Positions 54,526 through 64,000 of a stretch of 64,000 nt of DNA are shown here, piece after piece. The notes under the pieces were generated by a model. That model searched no databases and was not told the origin of the DNA. It was given only the letters and a program-made list of their open reading frames with translations. A program made the position numbers and the translations under genes. How positions within the stretch are numbered: the stretch's first letter is position 1; the number at the start of each line of letters is the position of its first letter. This stretch comes from Rhizobiales bacterium NRL2 (lineage in GTDB: Bacteria > Pseudomonadota > Alphaproteobacteria > Minwuiales > Minwuiaceae), in the NCBI GenBank assembly GCA_001664005.1, contig CP016093.1, positions 3,835,031-3,899,030 of the forward strand, in the 5' to 3' direction.

Positions 54526-54897
54526 TCAGGGCTGCTCCGGCGCCATGATTTCCACCGTCTCCCCGGCACGGACGGCGCGGTAGAAACAGCTCCTGCGGTC
54601 GGTGTGGCAGGCCGGACCGGTCTGATCGACCAGCAAAAGCAGCGTGTCCCCATCGCAGTCGTAGCGCAGTTCGACCAGGCGCTGCACATGGCCCGAACTC
54701 TCGCCCTTGCGCCAGAAGGCGCGGCGGGAACGCGACCAGTAGCAGACCCGGCCCGTGGCCAGCGTCTCGGCGATGGACGCGGCATTCATCCACGCCATCA
54801 TCAGAACCTCGCCGCTGTCATGCTGCTGGGCGATCGTCGGCACCAGGCCGTCGTCGTTGAACGCGATCTCGTCGATGAAGCCCGGCTTTTCCGTCAT
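54526..54897 (-). CDS. hisI: Phosphoribosyl-AMP cyclohydrolase
   Basis: A 123-residue stand-alone enzyme for the third step of histidine synthesis. It has [20 protein letters not shown], the [13 protein letters not shown] region, and metal-binding RYDCDGD and [12 protein letters not shown] cysteines. GGAGG lies 9 bases before the ATG. It is not fused to HisE, and it is separated from the rest of the his operon. Confidence 0.95.
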   Translation of the reverse strand: MTEKPGFIDEIAFNDDGLVPTIAQQHDSGEVLMMAWMNAASIAETLATGRVCYWSRSRRAFWRKGESSGHVQRLVELRYDCDGDTLLLLVDQTGPACHTDRRSCFYRAVRAGETVEIMAPEQP

Positions 54898-54926
54898 CTT
54901 GCGCCTCCGTCCGGATGGGCGGAGAC

Positions 54927-55885
54927 CTACGCGCCGGCGGCCGGCTCGGCAATGGGGAAATGGCAGGCGACGCGGTGGCGGGGCGCGATCTCGGCCAGCG
55001 GCGGCTCGACGTTCGCGCATTTCCGCTCCGCCCTGGGGCAGCGGGTGCGGAAGCGGCAGCCCGAGGGCGGGTTCATCGGCGAGGGCAGTTCGCCCGACAT
55101 CAGGTTGACCGGGTCGGGCCGGACGCCGGGATCGGGCTCGGGCACCGCCGAGAGCAGGGCGCGGGTGTAGTGGTGCCTGGGATGGCGGTAGAGCGCTTCC
55201 GAATCCGCCTCCTCGACGATCTTGCCCAGATACATCACCGCCACCCGGTCGCAGATGTTCTTCACCACCGCCAGGTCGTGGCTGATGAACAGCATGGTCA
55301 GGTTGTAGCGATCCTTCATGTCGTGAAGCAGGTTGAGAATCTGCGCCTGCACCGAGACGTCCAGCGCCGAAACCGGCTCGTCGCAGATCAGCACTTCCGG
55401 ATCGAGCACCAACGCCCGGGCGATGGAGATGCGCTGACACTGACCCCCGGAAAACTCGTGCGGGCGGCGATCCAGGGAGATTTCCGGCTCCAGGCCGACC
55501 GCCTCCAGCGCCTGGACGACCCTTTCGCGGCGCGAGTTCAGGTCGCCCCAGCCGATCACTTCCAGCGGCGCGGCGACGATCTCGAGCACCGTGCGGCGCG
55601 GATTGAGGGAGGAGACCGGATCCTGGAAGATCATCTGCAGCTTCGGGCGGACTGCGCGCAGCGCCTCCCCGCGGGCCCTGGTCAGTTCCATGCCCTGAAG
55701 CCGGACCGAACCCGAGGTGGGCCGCGGCAATTGCATTACCGCCCGCGCCGTCGACGACTTGCCGCAGCCCGATTCGCCGACCAGCCCCAGCGTCTCTCCC
55801 GAACGCAGCGTGAAATTCACCCCGGAGACGGCCTGCACCGGCCCGAACTCGACCACCAGGTCCTCGACCTCCAGCATGGTCTCCG

Positions 55886-55889
<4 letters not shown>
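54927..55889 (-). CDS. Oligopeptide/dipeptide ABC transporter ATP-binding protein (DppF-like)
   Basis: A 320-residue ABC ATPase. Walker [16 protein letters not shown]-loop [13 protein letters not shown], signature [15 protein letters not shown], Walker [14 protein letters not shown], then the oligo_HPY C-terminal extension ([15 protein letters not shown]) usual in peptide importers. Its start overlaps the end of the partner ATPase gene by 4 bases. Confidence 0.95.
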
Positions 55890-56877
<988 letters not shown>

Positions 56878-56881
<4 letters not shown>

Positions 56882-57777
56882 AGCCGGCTCTCCCGCGTGT
56901 CGCCCAGATTGCGGAGCTGGTCCCCGATCAGATTGAAGGACAGAACCGTCAGGCACATCACGCCGGCCGGAATGAAGGTGATGTGCGGCGCCTCCTGCAG
57001 GTAGTCGCGCCCCGATTCGATCAGGTTGCCCCAGGACACGGCCGGCGCCTGGACGCTGAGACCGAGGAAGCTCAGCACGCCTTCCACCACGATCAGCACT
57101 GCCGTCACGAGCAGGCCGTAGACCAGCATCGGCACCATGACGTTGGGCAGCAGCTCGCGCACCAGGATGCGCAGGTCGCTGGCCCCGCTGGCCCGGGCCG
57201 CCAGCACGAACTCGCGCTGGGCGAAGGAGAGCGTCGTTGCGCGGGCGACACGGGTGAAGGCCGGCACCGACAGAAAGCCCAGCGATATGATGACGTTGGG
57301 GATCGTCGCCCCGGCGTAGAAGATCACGGCGGTCAGCAGCACCAGCGCCGGAAAGGCAAGGATAACGTCGATGCCGGCGACGACCGCGGCCTCGATCCAG
57401 CCCCGGTAGTAACCGGCGGTCATGCCCAGCGTGCCGCCGATCAGCAGGCCGATCAGCGGCGCCAGCAGGCCGATCATCAGCGATGTCTGGCTGCCCTTCA
57501 GCAGGCGCGAGAGAATGTCCCGGCCGAGATTGTCCGCGCCCAGCCAGTAGGTGTATTCGACGAACTCGTCGGAACCCTGCAGCGCCTGTTCGCCCACGGC
57601 GCCGGGCGGCACGGCAGGCGAGAGAAAATCCATGCTGTCATGCTGCGCCACGGGCAGCAGATCCGCGGTCAGGGCGCCGAGACACATCAGGCCCAGCCAG
57701 ACCACCGAAAGCCAGAAGGCGAGGCCAAGGCGCCGGCGCCGCGGCCGCAGGGCGACTTCCTCGACGGCCTCAGCCAT
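56878..57777 (-). CDS. ABC transporter permease (DppC-like)
   Basis: A 299-residue inner-membrane permease with about six helices and the EAA loop (ASGASDLRILVRELLPN), in the DppC/OppC group. The N-terminus is arginine-rich (LRPRRRRLGLAFW). Its start overlaps the end of the DppB-like gene by 8 bases. Confidence 0.94.
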
Positions 57778-58723
57778 GGCCGCGCTCCACCCTGACGCGC
57801 GGATCGATGGCGGCGTAGAGCATGTCCACGGTGAAGTTGATCACCGTGTAGAACACCGCGATGAACAGCACGCAGCCCTGCACCATCATGAAGTCGCGCG
57901 CGAAGATGTTCTCCACCAGCAGCCGCCCCAGCCCCGGCAGCGCGAACAGCGTCTCGATGACCAGCGCGCCGCTCATCACGTTGGCGACCTGCAGGCCGAG
58001 GATCGTCAGCAGGGTGAAGGAGGCCGGCCGGAGCGCATGGCGGAACAGCACGCTCGCCGGCGGCAGGCCCTTGGAGCGCGCCATGGCGATGTAGTCCTCG
58101 CGCAGCACGCCGATCATGTCGGAGCGCAGCACCCGCATCAGCACCACCCATTCGGCGGACGCGATGGCCAGCGCCGGCAGGATCATGGAACGCAGGTTCG
58201 CCCACAGGCCGTCGGAGATGCGCTGATAATCGGTCGCCGGCAGCAGGTCGAGCTGCAGGGCGAAGACATAGATCAGGATCAGGCCGAAGACGAAATTGGG
58301 GACCGAGACGAAGACGAAGCCGATCGTGGTGATCGCCTTGTCCCGTGCGGTGTTTGCCCTGTAGGCCGAGTAGAGACCGAGCGGGATGGCCAGCAGGACG
58401 GCGATGATCTGCGACAGGATCATCAGTTCCAGCGTCACCGGCAGGCGGGCGAAGATCGCTTCCAGCACCGGTTCGCCCGTGCGGATGCTCGCGCCGAAAT
58501 CGCCGGTCAGGCAATTGCCGATCCATTCCAGATAGCGGATCGGCAGCGGATCGTTGAGACCCAGTTCCTCGCGGATCTGGTTGATTTCTTCCAGGGTCGC
58601 GTCCTCGCCGGCGATGGCGTAGGCCACGTCGCCGGGCAGCAGGCTGATCATCAGGAATGTCAGGACGGAAACCGCGAACACCACGCCGACCAAGCGCAGC
58701 AGCTTGCGCGCGACGAAGTTCAC
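57770..58723 (-). CDS. ABC transporter permease (DppB-like)
   Basis: A 317-residue permease of the DppB/OppB group with a large loop after the first helix (LNDPLPIRYLEWIGNCLTGDFG) and the EAA motif (ARSKGLPPASVLFRHALRPA). First gene of the four-gene ABC operon; the GTG start has GGGGCGGG upstream. The periplasmic substrate-binding protein is not encoded upstream (a thiolase gene is) nor downstream, so it must be located elsewhere. Confidence 0.94.
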   Translation of the reverse strand: MNFVARKLLRLVGVVFAVSVLTFLMISLLPGDVAYAIAGEDATLEEINQIREELGLNDPLPIRYLEWIGNCLTGDFGASIRTGEPVLEAIFARLPVTLELMILSQIIAVLLAIPLGLYSAYRANTARDKAITTIGFVFVSVPNFVFGLILIYVFALQLDLLPATDYQRISDGLWANLRSMILPALAIASAEWVVLMRVLRSDMIGVLREDYIAMARSKGLPPASVLFRHALRPASFTLLTILGLQVANVMSGALVIETLFALPGLGRLLVENIFARDFMMVQGCVLFIAVFYTVINFTVDMLYAAIDPRVRVERGHG

Positions 58724-58879
58724 GTACCCGCCCCGTTGGTTCGGCGCGCGGCCGGACCAGCCCTGGACATCATCGTTACCTCCCTGAGGCGGTTCTTTTG
58801 TTCGACCGCGCCTCGTTGGAAGGATTTTGAGCCGAAAGGCTCGCCCGGCGCAACCCGCGTGGGCGCGGGGGCAATCAGG

Positions 58880-60085
58880 TCACACGCGCTCCAGCACCAC
58901 GGCGATGCCCTGGCCCACGCCGATGCACATGGTGCAGAGCGCGTAACGGCCGCCGGTGCGGTGAAGCTGGTTCACCGCAGTCAGCACCAGCCGCGAACCG
59001 GAGGCGCCGAGCGGATGGCCAAGCGCGATGGCGCCGCCATGGGGATTCACGTGATCGGCGTCGTCGGGCAGGCCGAGCTGGCGCGTCACCGCCAGCGCCT
59101 GCGCGGCGAAAGCTTCGTTCAGCTCGATCACGTCCATGTCGGCGATGGTGAGGCCGACCTTCTCCAGCACCTTCTGCGAAGCCGGGGCCGGACCGATGCC
59201 CATGATCCGCGGCGCGACGCCGGCCGTCGCCATGCCCAGGATCCGCGCCCGGGGCGTCAGCCCGTGCTTCGCCGCCGCGGCCTCGCTGGCCACGAACATG
59301 GCGCAGGCGCCGTCATTGACGCCGGAGGCATTGCCGGCGGTGACGGTGCCGCCCTCGCGGAACGGCGTCGGCAGTTTCGCCAGGCTCTCGACCGTGGTTT
59401 CGCCGCGGATGTGCTCGTCATGCGCGACGACGATGGCGTCGCCCTTGCGCTGCGGGATGTTGACCGCCGCGATCTCCTCGGCGAAGACGCCGTCCTTCTG
59501 CGCCTTCGCGGCGCGCTGCTGGCTGCGGGCGGCGAAGGCGTCCTGATCCTCGCGCTTGACCTGGAACTCCTCGGCGACGTTCTCGGCCGTCTCCGGCATG
59601 GAATCGATGCCGAACTGCTTCTTCATCTTTGGATTGACGAAGCGCCAGCCGATCGTCGTGTCGTGAATGTCCGCAGACCGCGAGAAGGCCGTCTCCGCCT
59701 TGCCCATGACGAAGGGCGCGCGGGTCATGCTCTCGACGCCGCCGGCGATCATGAAGTCGGCGTCGCCGGCCCTGATCGCGCGTGCCGCGGTGCCCACGGC
59801 GTCCATCGACGAGCCGCAGAGCCGGTTGACCGTGGAACCGGGCACGGACTGGGGCAGTCCGGCCAGCAGCAGCGCCATGCGGGCAACGTTGCGGTTGTCC
59901 TCGCCGGCCTGATTGGCGCAGCCGTAGATCACGTCGTCCAGCGCGTCCCAGTCGACGCCGGCATTCCGCTGCATCAGCGTCGCGATCGGATGCGCGGCCA
60001 GATCGTCCGCCCGGACCGACTTCAGCGCCCCGCCAAACCTGCCGAACGGCGTGCGCGCCGCCTCGCAAACGAAAGCCTCGGCCAT
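58880..60085 (-). CDS. Thiolase, closest to 3-oxoadipyl-CoA thiolase (PcaF)
   Basis: A 401-residue thiolase. The nucleophile Cys is in STVNRLCGSSMDAV, the second Cys in CTMCIGVGQGIA, and the His in NPHGGAIALGHPLGASG. The stretch PKMKKQFGIDSMPETAENVA is the pattern of 3-oxoadipyl-CoA thiolases, which cut the last aromatic ring-cleavage product of the beta-ketoadipate or phenylacetate pathway into succinyl-CoA and acetyl-CoA. Other acyl-CoA thiolase roles are possible. GGGAGG precedes the ATG. Other pca genes are not seen here. Confidence 0.9.
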   Translation of the reverse strand: MAEAFVCEAARTPFGRFGGALKSVRADDLAAHPIATLMQRNAGVDWDALDDVIYGCANQAGEDNRNVARMALLLAGLPQSVPGSTVNRLCGSSMDAVGTAARAIRAGDADFMIAGGVESMTRAPFVMGKAETAFSRSADIHDTTIGWRFVNPKMKKQFGIDSMPETAENVAEEFQVKREDQDAFAARSQQRAAKAQKDGVFAEEIAAVNIPQRKGDAIVVAHDEHIRGETTVESLAKLPTPFREGGTVTAGNASGVNDGACAMFVASEAAAAKHGLTPRARILGMATAGVAPRIMGIGPAPASQKVLEKVGLTIADMDVIELNEAFAAQALAVTRQLGLPDDADHVNPHGGAIALGHPLGASGSRLVLTAVNQLHRTGGRYALCTMCIGVGQGIAVVLERV

Positions 60086-60224
60086 GGCTGTTTCCTCCCG
60101 GTTGCCGTGCTGGAAAACGTTTCGCCGCGGAAACTAGAGCGGCTGCGGCGAATATGGAACCCGCCTTGCGCCAGCGGGCACGGCGGCCATGCAGCCAGCC
60201 GTCGGTCGAGTTCCGAGCGCCGTC

Positions 60225-60261
60225 TGAACCGAGAATGAACCGCCGGTTGGAAGGCGGTTCA
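60225..60261 (+). promoter_or_regulatory. Candidate OmpR-family response regulator box and hairpin
   Basis: TGAACC at 60225-60230 and 60236-60241 are direct hexamer repeats 11 bases apart, the spacing of PhoB/OmpR-type binding sites; an inverted copy GGTTCA lies at 60256-60261. The same segment can fold as a perfect 8-base-pair hairpin (60237-60244 with 60253-60260). It sits 53 bases before the PepSY-repeat gene that starts the operon containing an OmpR-family regulator, so autoregulation is likely. Confidence 0.6.
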
Positions 60262-60313
60262 GGCGCGATGGCCATTCTCCTTCCCGACAGGGCGAGAAGA
60301 AGGAGAATTCGCC

Positions 60314-61042
60314 ATGAAACCGCTGAAGTCCCTCGCGATCCTTCTGGGTATCGGCCTCGCCGGCGGCGCGGCCGCCGCACCCTTGCAGCCGCCTCCCGCG
60401 CTGGCCCTGGGGCCGGCCCTGACCGAGGCGGCGGAGGTCGACTTCGAGATCCGCCTCGGTATTCCGGGGCTGGAGCGCCACGACGACCGCACCGACCGCC
60501 GCCTGATCACGCCACGGCGGGCTGTCCGCATCGCCAACGCCCGCGTCCCGATGCGCGTCCGCTCCGTCGACCGCACCGGTCGCGCCTTCGTCGTTCACGG
60601 CATGAGCCGCCGGGGTCCGGTTTCCGTGTCGGTGCACCGCTTTACCGGCAAGATCATCGACGTCGACTTCGGCCACGACCGGCGGGCGCGCCGCCATCGC
60701 GGCATCTCCGCCAAGCGGGCGGCGGACATCGCCACCGCCCGTCTGCCCATGCGGGTCAACGCCATCGCGCCGCGCGGCCGCGTCTACGAGGTCCGGGGCT
60801 TCAGCCGCGCGCACGGCCCCGTCACGATCGAGGTCGACCGCTTCACGGGCCGCATCGAGGATGTCGACTACGCCCGCGGACGTCATGGCCCCCGCTTCGG
60901 CCACCGGGACCGTGACGCCGACCACCTTGAAAGGCGCCGGGGCGGACTGGATATTATCGTCCGGAACAACGACGATGATGGCGACGACCGGCGGCGAGGC
61001 GGCGAACGCCGCCGCGAGAACCTGCGCGACGTCGGACCCTGA
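60314..61042 (+). CDS. Secreted protein with two tandem PepSY-like repeats
   Basis: A 242-residue exported protein with a signal peptide (LKSLAILLGIGLAGGAAA). Residues 66-120 and 131-187 are two similar units, each ending in VHRFTGKIIDVDFG or VDRFTGRIEDVDYA, with PMRV and the RAFVVHG/RVYEVRG strand, the shape of PepSY-type beta domains. The last 50 residues are charged and disordered-looking, rich in Arg and Asp. AAGGAG precedes the ATG. It heads the operon with a second PepSY-like protein and a two-component pair, so a sensing or inhibitory role beside the kinase is inferred. Confidence 0.78.
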   Translation: MKPLKSLAILLGIGLAGGAAAAPLQPPPALALGPALTEAAEVDFEIRLGIPGLERHDDRTDRRLITPRRAVRIANARVPMRVRSVDRTGRAFVVHGMSRRGPVSVSVHRFTGKIIDVDFGHDRRARRHRGISAKRAADIATARLPMRVNAIAPRGRVYEVRGFSRAHGPVTIEVDRFTGRIEDVDYARGRHGPRFGHRDRDADHLERRRGGLDIIVRNNDDDGDDRRRGGERRRENLRDVGP

Positions 61043-61060
61043 CGAAGAGAGAGGCGTACA

Positions 61061-61423
61061 TTGCACCGCAGTCTCACATTCGCGCTCGCCCTGCTCGCCG
61101 CCCTCGCGGCGGGCGGGACCGGGTTCGCGAAGCCTGACGACGGCCGACATTCGCCCGCACGGGGGTTCGCGGAGCGCTACGCCGAGCCCGAACGGCGCGG
61201 CGGCGGCAACCCCTGGGAGCGGCGCGCCGAGAACGGCCGACGGAAGGCGGACGAACTGCCGCTGTCGCAGATACTCCGGCGCATCCAGCAGAGCGAGGGC
61301 GGGCAGGCCGAGCAGATCCAGTACGCGGACGGCCGCTATGTCATCATGTGGCGCTATCCGGACGGACGGCTGCAACGGCTGATCGCCGACGCCCGGACCG
61401 GACGTGTGAGCCAGGGAAGGTAG
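61061..61423 (+). CDS. Small secreted PepSY-like protein
   Basis: A 120-residue protein with a signal peptide (RSLTFALALLAALAAGGTGFA). Residues 65-118 form a PepSY-like unit (LPLSQILRRIQQSEGG, RYVIMWRYPDGRLQRLIADARTGRV). The start is TTG with GAGAGAGG upstream. Small exported PepSY-like proteins encoded upstream of PhoP/PhoQ-type systems, such as rhizobial FeuN with FeuPQ, hold the kinase in check; a similar role is a hypothesis here. The response regulator ATG is 5 bases downstream. Confidence 0.78.
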   Translation: MHRSLTFALALLAALAAGGTGFAKPDDGRHSPARGFAERYAEPERRGGGNPWERRAENGRRKADELPLSQILRRIQQSEGGQAEQIQYADGRYVIMWRYPDGRLQRLIADARTGRVSQGR

Positions 61424-61427
61424 GACC

Positions 61428-62102
61428 ATGCGGATACTTGTCGTCGAGGACGAGGCCGCCCTCAGGGAGGGGCTGAAGGCGACCCTGCAGCGCGTCGCCT
61501 ATGCCGTCGACACTGCCGAGGACGCCGACGAGGCGGATATCCGCATGGATGTCGCGCCCTACGACCTGGTGCTGCTGGACGTGAACCTGCCCGGCCTGGA
61601 CGGAGTCACCCTGCTGAAGAACTGGCGCCGCAAGGGTGTCACGACTCCGGTGCTGCTGCTGACCGCTCGGGACGGCTGGCGCGAGAAGGTGGCCGGCATG
61701 GACGCCGGCGCCGACGACTATGTCACCAAGCCCTTCCACCAGGAGGAACTGCTGGCGCGCATCCGCGCCCAGATCCGCCGGGCCGCGGGCAAGGACGTCT
61801 CCGTCCTCACCTTCCGCGATCTGGAGATCGACACCACCGCACAGCGCGTCTTCGTCGGCGGTCAGGATGTCCGCCTGACCGGTCAGGAGTACAAGATCCT
61901 GAGCTACCTGGCGCACAATGCCGGACGAGTCATGTCCCAGTCGCAGATTATCGACCATGTCCAGGACGAGAACTCGGAAACGACCTCCAACGGCGCCGAG
62001 GTCCTGATCAGCCGGATCCGGCGCAAGATCGGCCGTCACTGGATCGAGACCATCCGTGGCCTAGGCTATTCCTTCCGCGCCGATCCCGGGCCGGCCGAAT
62101 GA
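61428..62102 (+). CDS. OmpR family response regulator
   Basis: A 224-residue DNA-binding regulator. The receiver domain has acidic pocket VEDEA, phosphoacceptor Asp51 in LLDVNLPGLDG, TARDGWREKV and VTKPFHQEELLAR; the winged-helix domain follows (LTGQEYKILSYLAHNAGRVMSQ, ENSETTSNGAEVLISRIRRK, TIRGLGYSF). It is most like the PhoP/FeuP group. Its stop overlaps the kinase start by 4 bases. Confidence 0.95.
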   Translation: MRILVVEDEAALREGLKATLQRVAYAVDTAEDADEADIRMDVAPYDLVLLDVNLPGLDGVTLLKNWRRKGVTTPVLLLTARDGWREKVAGMDAGADDYVTKPFHQEELLARIRAQIRRAAGKDVSVLTFRDLEIDTTAQRVFVGGQDVRLTGQEYKILSYLAHNAGRVMSQSQIIDHVQDENSETTSNGAEVLISRIRRKIGRHWIETIRGLGYSFRADPGPAE

Positions 62103-63442
62103 CGGCAGCGGCCCGCCGGCCGTCCCTCACCCGGCGCATGATCCTGCTTTCGGTCGCCGGGGTGCTGCTGGTGACCGCGGTGTCGGCCTGGATCGGCGCA
62201 CGCCTGCTGGAACGGGAACTGGACGGCCTCAGGGACCGGGAACTCGGCCGTCTAGCCGATCACATCGTCCACGATCTGCGCGAGCAGGATCTCGCCGCGA
62301 TCCGCACGGGCGAGAGCGTCGGCCCGCCCCAGTTCGCCGAGATCTTCTCCGGCGCCTACTGGCAGGTGCGCCCGCTCGCCGGCGACGGTGAGCCGTTGCG
62401 ATCGCGTTCCCTGTGGGACACCGCGCTGCCCCCCGCGGCGGTACCGGACGGAGCGTCAGGCTTCGGCTTCGCCGCCGGCCCGCTGGATCAGCGCCTCAGG
62501 GTCTGGATCGGCCGCGTCGAACGGCCGGAGGGCGATCTGCTGGTGCAGGTGGCGACCGACACCGCCGACTACGACCGGATCGGCCGGCTGATGACCCGCC
62601 TCGCCACCGGCGCCATGATCGCCGAAGGTGTGCTGGCGGTGCTCGCGGTCTCGGTGCTGGGCTTCATGAGCCTGCGCTCGATGCGGCGCTTCGCCGGCGA
62701 GATCAAGGCGCTGCGCAATGGGGAGCGCGAGGAACTGAGCGAGGAAGTGCCGGCCGAGATCGCCCCTGCGGCGCAGGAGGTCAATGCCCTCAAGGCGGCG
62801 CAGAACCGGCTTCTCGCCCGCGCCCGCGACCAGGCGGCGGGACTGGCCCATTCGCTGAAAACCCCGCTGGCGGTGATGATCCAGGCCGCCGAGAGCGAGG
62901 ACCGGGTGCCGTCCGAACTGGTCCGGACCCAGGCCGACCAGGCGCTGCGGCAGGTCAACCTGCACCTCGCCCTGGCCCGGTCCGCGGGCGGCGCGCACCG
63001 CAACGCCGCCACCGAGCTCGGCCCGGTGCTGGACGGGATCGCGCGGGTGCTGGGTTCCCGGCTCGACGAAGCCGGCGTGGCGCTGGAGATTTCCGCTCCG
63101 GACGCCTTCCGCCTGCCGCTCGAGGAGGCCGATCTCTACGACGTGCTGGGCAACCTGCTGGACAACGCCGCGCGCCACGCCGAGCGCGCGATCCACGTCA
63201 GCGCCTTCGCCAACGGGACCGGGGACGTCGTCCAGGTAGACGACGACGGGCCCGGACTCAAGCCCGCACAGATCCGCCAGGCGCTGTCGCGCGGCCAGAG
63301 CCTGGACGGCGCGCCGGGGCTGACGGGACTGGGTCTGACCCTGGCGCAGGACATCGTGCAGAGCTATGGCGGATCGCTGGAACTGACGCCCTCGCCGCTG
63401 GGCGGCCTCCGGGTCACGATCCGGATGGGCCGCCGCGTCTGA
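62099..63442 (+). CDS. Membrane sensor histidine kinase
   Basis: A 447-residue sensor kinase with two helices (residues about 14-36 and 170-190) and a 130-residue periplasmic sensor between them, a HAMP-like linker, H-box GLAHSLKTPLAVM (His251), and HATPase motifs NLLDNAARHAE, DDDGPGL and GLTGLGLTLAQD. It belongs to the PhoQ/FeuQ type with a compact HisKA domain. It is translationally coupled to the regulator and shares the operon with two secreted PepSY-like proteins, which would face its sensor domain. Confidence 0.94.
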   Translation: MTAAARRPSLTRRMILLSVAGVLLVTAVSAWIGARLLERELDGLRDRELGRLADHIVHDLREQDLAAIRTGESVGPPQFAEIFSGAYWQVRPLAGDGEPLRSRSLWDTALPPAAVPDGASGFGFAAGPLDQRLRVWIGRVERPEGDLLVQVATDTADYDRIGRLMTRLATGAMIAEGVLAVLAVSVLGFMSLRSMRRFAGEIKALRNGEREELSEEVPAEIAPAAQEVNALKAAQNRLLARARDQAAGLAHSLKTPLAVMIQAAESEDRVPSELVRTQADQALRQVNLHLALARSAGGAHRNAATELGPVLDGIARVLGSRLDEAGVALEISAPDAFRLPLEEADLYDVLGNLLDNAARHAERAIHVSAFANGTGDVVQVDDDGPGLKPAQIRQALSRGQSLDGAPGLTGLGLTLAQDIVQSYGGSLELTPSPLGGLRVTIRMGRRV

Positions 63443-64000
63443 TCAGCTCTCCAGCCGGGACAGCACCGTGTCGAGGCTCTCCTTGGCGTCGCCGAACAGC
63501 ATCCGCGTGTTGTCCTTGTAGAACAGTGGGTTGTCGACGCCGGCATAGCCGGTGGCCATGGAGCGTTTCAGCACCACCGTGGTCCGCGCCTTCCAGCATT
63601 CCAGCACCGGCATGCCGGCGATGGGGCTGTTGGGATCGTCCTGGGCGGCCGGGTTGACGATGTCGTTGGCGCCGATCACCAGAACGACGTCGGTCTTCGG
63701 GAAATCCTCGTTGATCTCGTCCATCTCCAGGACGATGTCGTAGGGCACCTTGGCTTCGGCCAGCAGCACGTTCATGTGGCCCGGCAGGCGTCCCGCGACC
63801 GGGTGGATGGCGAAGCGCACATTGACGTTCTTCGCCCGCAGCCGCCGGGTGATCTCGGAAACCGTGCCCTGCGCCTGCGCCACGGCCATGCCGTAGCCCG
63901 GGATGATGATGACCTCGTTGGCTTCCGTCAGCATCTCGGCAACGTTGTCGTGGCTGGTCGCCACCGCCTCGCCCTCGACGTCCGCGGACGCCCCGCCGGC
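63443..64000 (-). CDS. pntB: NAD(P) transhydrogenase subunit beta, C-terminal part (cut by window edge)
   Basis: The NADP-binding domain III of proton-translocating transhydrogenase. About 186 codons are visible; the frame stays open to the right edge, so the start lies outside the window. The NADPH motif [64 protein letters not shown] and [24 protein letters not shown] are all present. The stop lies just after the convergent histidine kinase gene, with no gap. Confidence 0.95.
   Translation of the reverse strand, partial: AGGASADVEGEAVATSHDNVAEMLTEANEVIIIPGYGMAVAQAQGTVSEITRRLRAKNVNVRFAIHPVAGRLPGHMNVLLAEAKVPYDIVLEMDEINEDFPKTDVVLVIGANDIVNPAAQDDPNSPIAGMPVLECWKARTTVVLKRSMATGYAGVDNPLFYKDNTRMLFGDAKESLDTVLSRLES

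Noticed and set aside
57551-60238. An 895-codon frame opposite the ABC permease and thiolase genes
   Set aside because: High-GC shadow; composition is His/Arg/Gln-rich and no family motif appears, while the minus strand carries conserved permease and thiolase genes.

Overview
This 64 kb window is dense, high-GC chromosomal DNA from an alphaproteobacterium. The markers are a C4-pathway 5-aminolevulinate synthase (hemA), an argD-argF-hslO run, ETF-ubiquinone oxidoreductase, DUF1127 and DUF1289 small proteins, a pntB-type transhydrogenase, and CCCCGC...GCGGGG and CCTTGGATCAAGTCCAAGG hairpin repeats between genes. A heterotrophic lineage near Rhodospirillales is plausible, but no rRNA is present to place it. 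I saw no tRNA, rRNA, CRISPR array, insertion sequence, phage or integrase. Gaps are short: none exceeds 300 bases.

Layout. 1-10 kb: truncated aminotransferase; M48 protease with TPRs; DsbA-type thiol oxidoreductase; DUF1289 protein; a protein that looks like a worn-out GGDEF-EAL; SMP-30 lactonase; NeuD-type acyltransferase; TlpA thioredoxin; OsmC plus DUF1127 divergent from a LysR regulator; GH114-like glycosidase. 10-20 kb: HPt protein, hemA, Nudix hydrolase, AsmA, MscS channel, and a coupled argD-argF-hslO-lipoprotein operon. 19.7-25.5 kb: ABC-2 permease, a ThDP enzyme divergent from an operon of two acyl-CoA dehydrogenases and an enoyl-CoA hydratase. 25.5-34 kb: RND efflux pair, argE, BCCT transporter, endonuclease/phosphatase-family membrane protein. 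34-42 kb: ETF-QO, uracil-DNA glycosylase, an unknown membrane protein, a short acyl-CoA operon (enoyl-CoA hydratase, cupin, MaoC), dienelactone hydrolase, a cNMP-EAL signalling protein. 41-52 kb: LysR and epimerase pair, tldD, prfC, LysE exporter, AtuA-like two-gene set with an enoyl-CoA hydratase, pyruvate kinase and glycerate 2-kinase. 52-64 kb: PAS histidine kinase, hisI, a four-gene oligopeptide-type ABC operon without a binding protein, 3-oxoadipyl-CoA-type thiolase, a PepSY-PepSY-response regulator-kinase operon, and the end of pntB.

The genes point to an aerobic life on acyl-CoA substrates: beta-oxidation-like enzymes feed electrons through ETF and ETF-QO, with peptide and betaine uptake and c-di-GMP signalling. 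No unmistakably new system is evident. The best leads are the degenerate GGDEF-EAL protein (3485-5047), the PepSY two-component operon with a direct-repeat operator (60225-63442), the split acyl-CoA dehydrogenase pair (22467-24649), the LysR/DUF1127 divergon with a perfect inverted repeat (7347-9081), and a uracil-DNA glycosylase that lacks the expected iron-sulfur cysteines (36108-36938).
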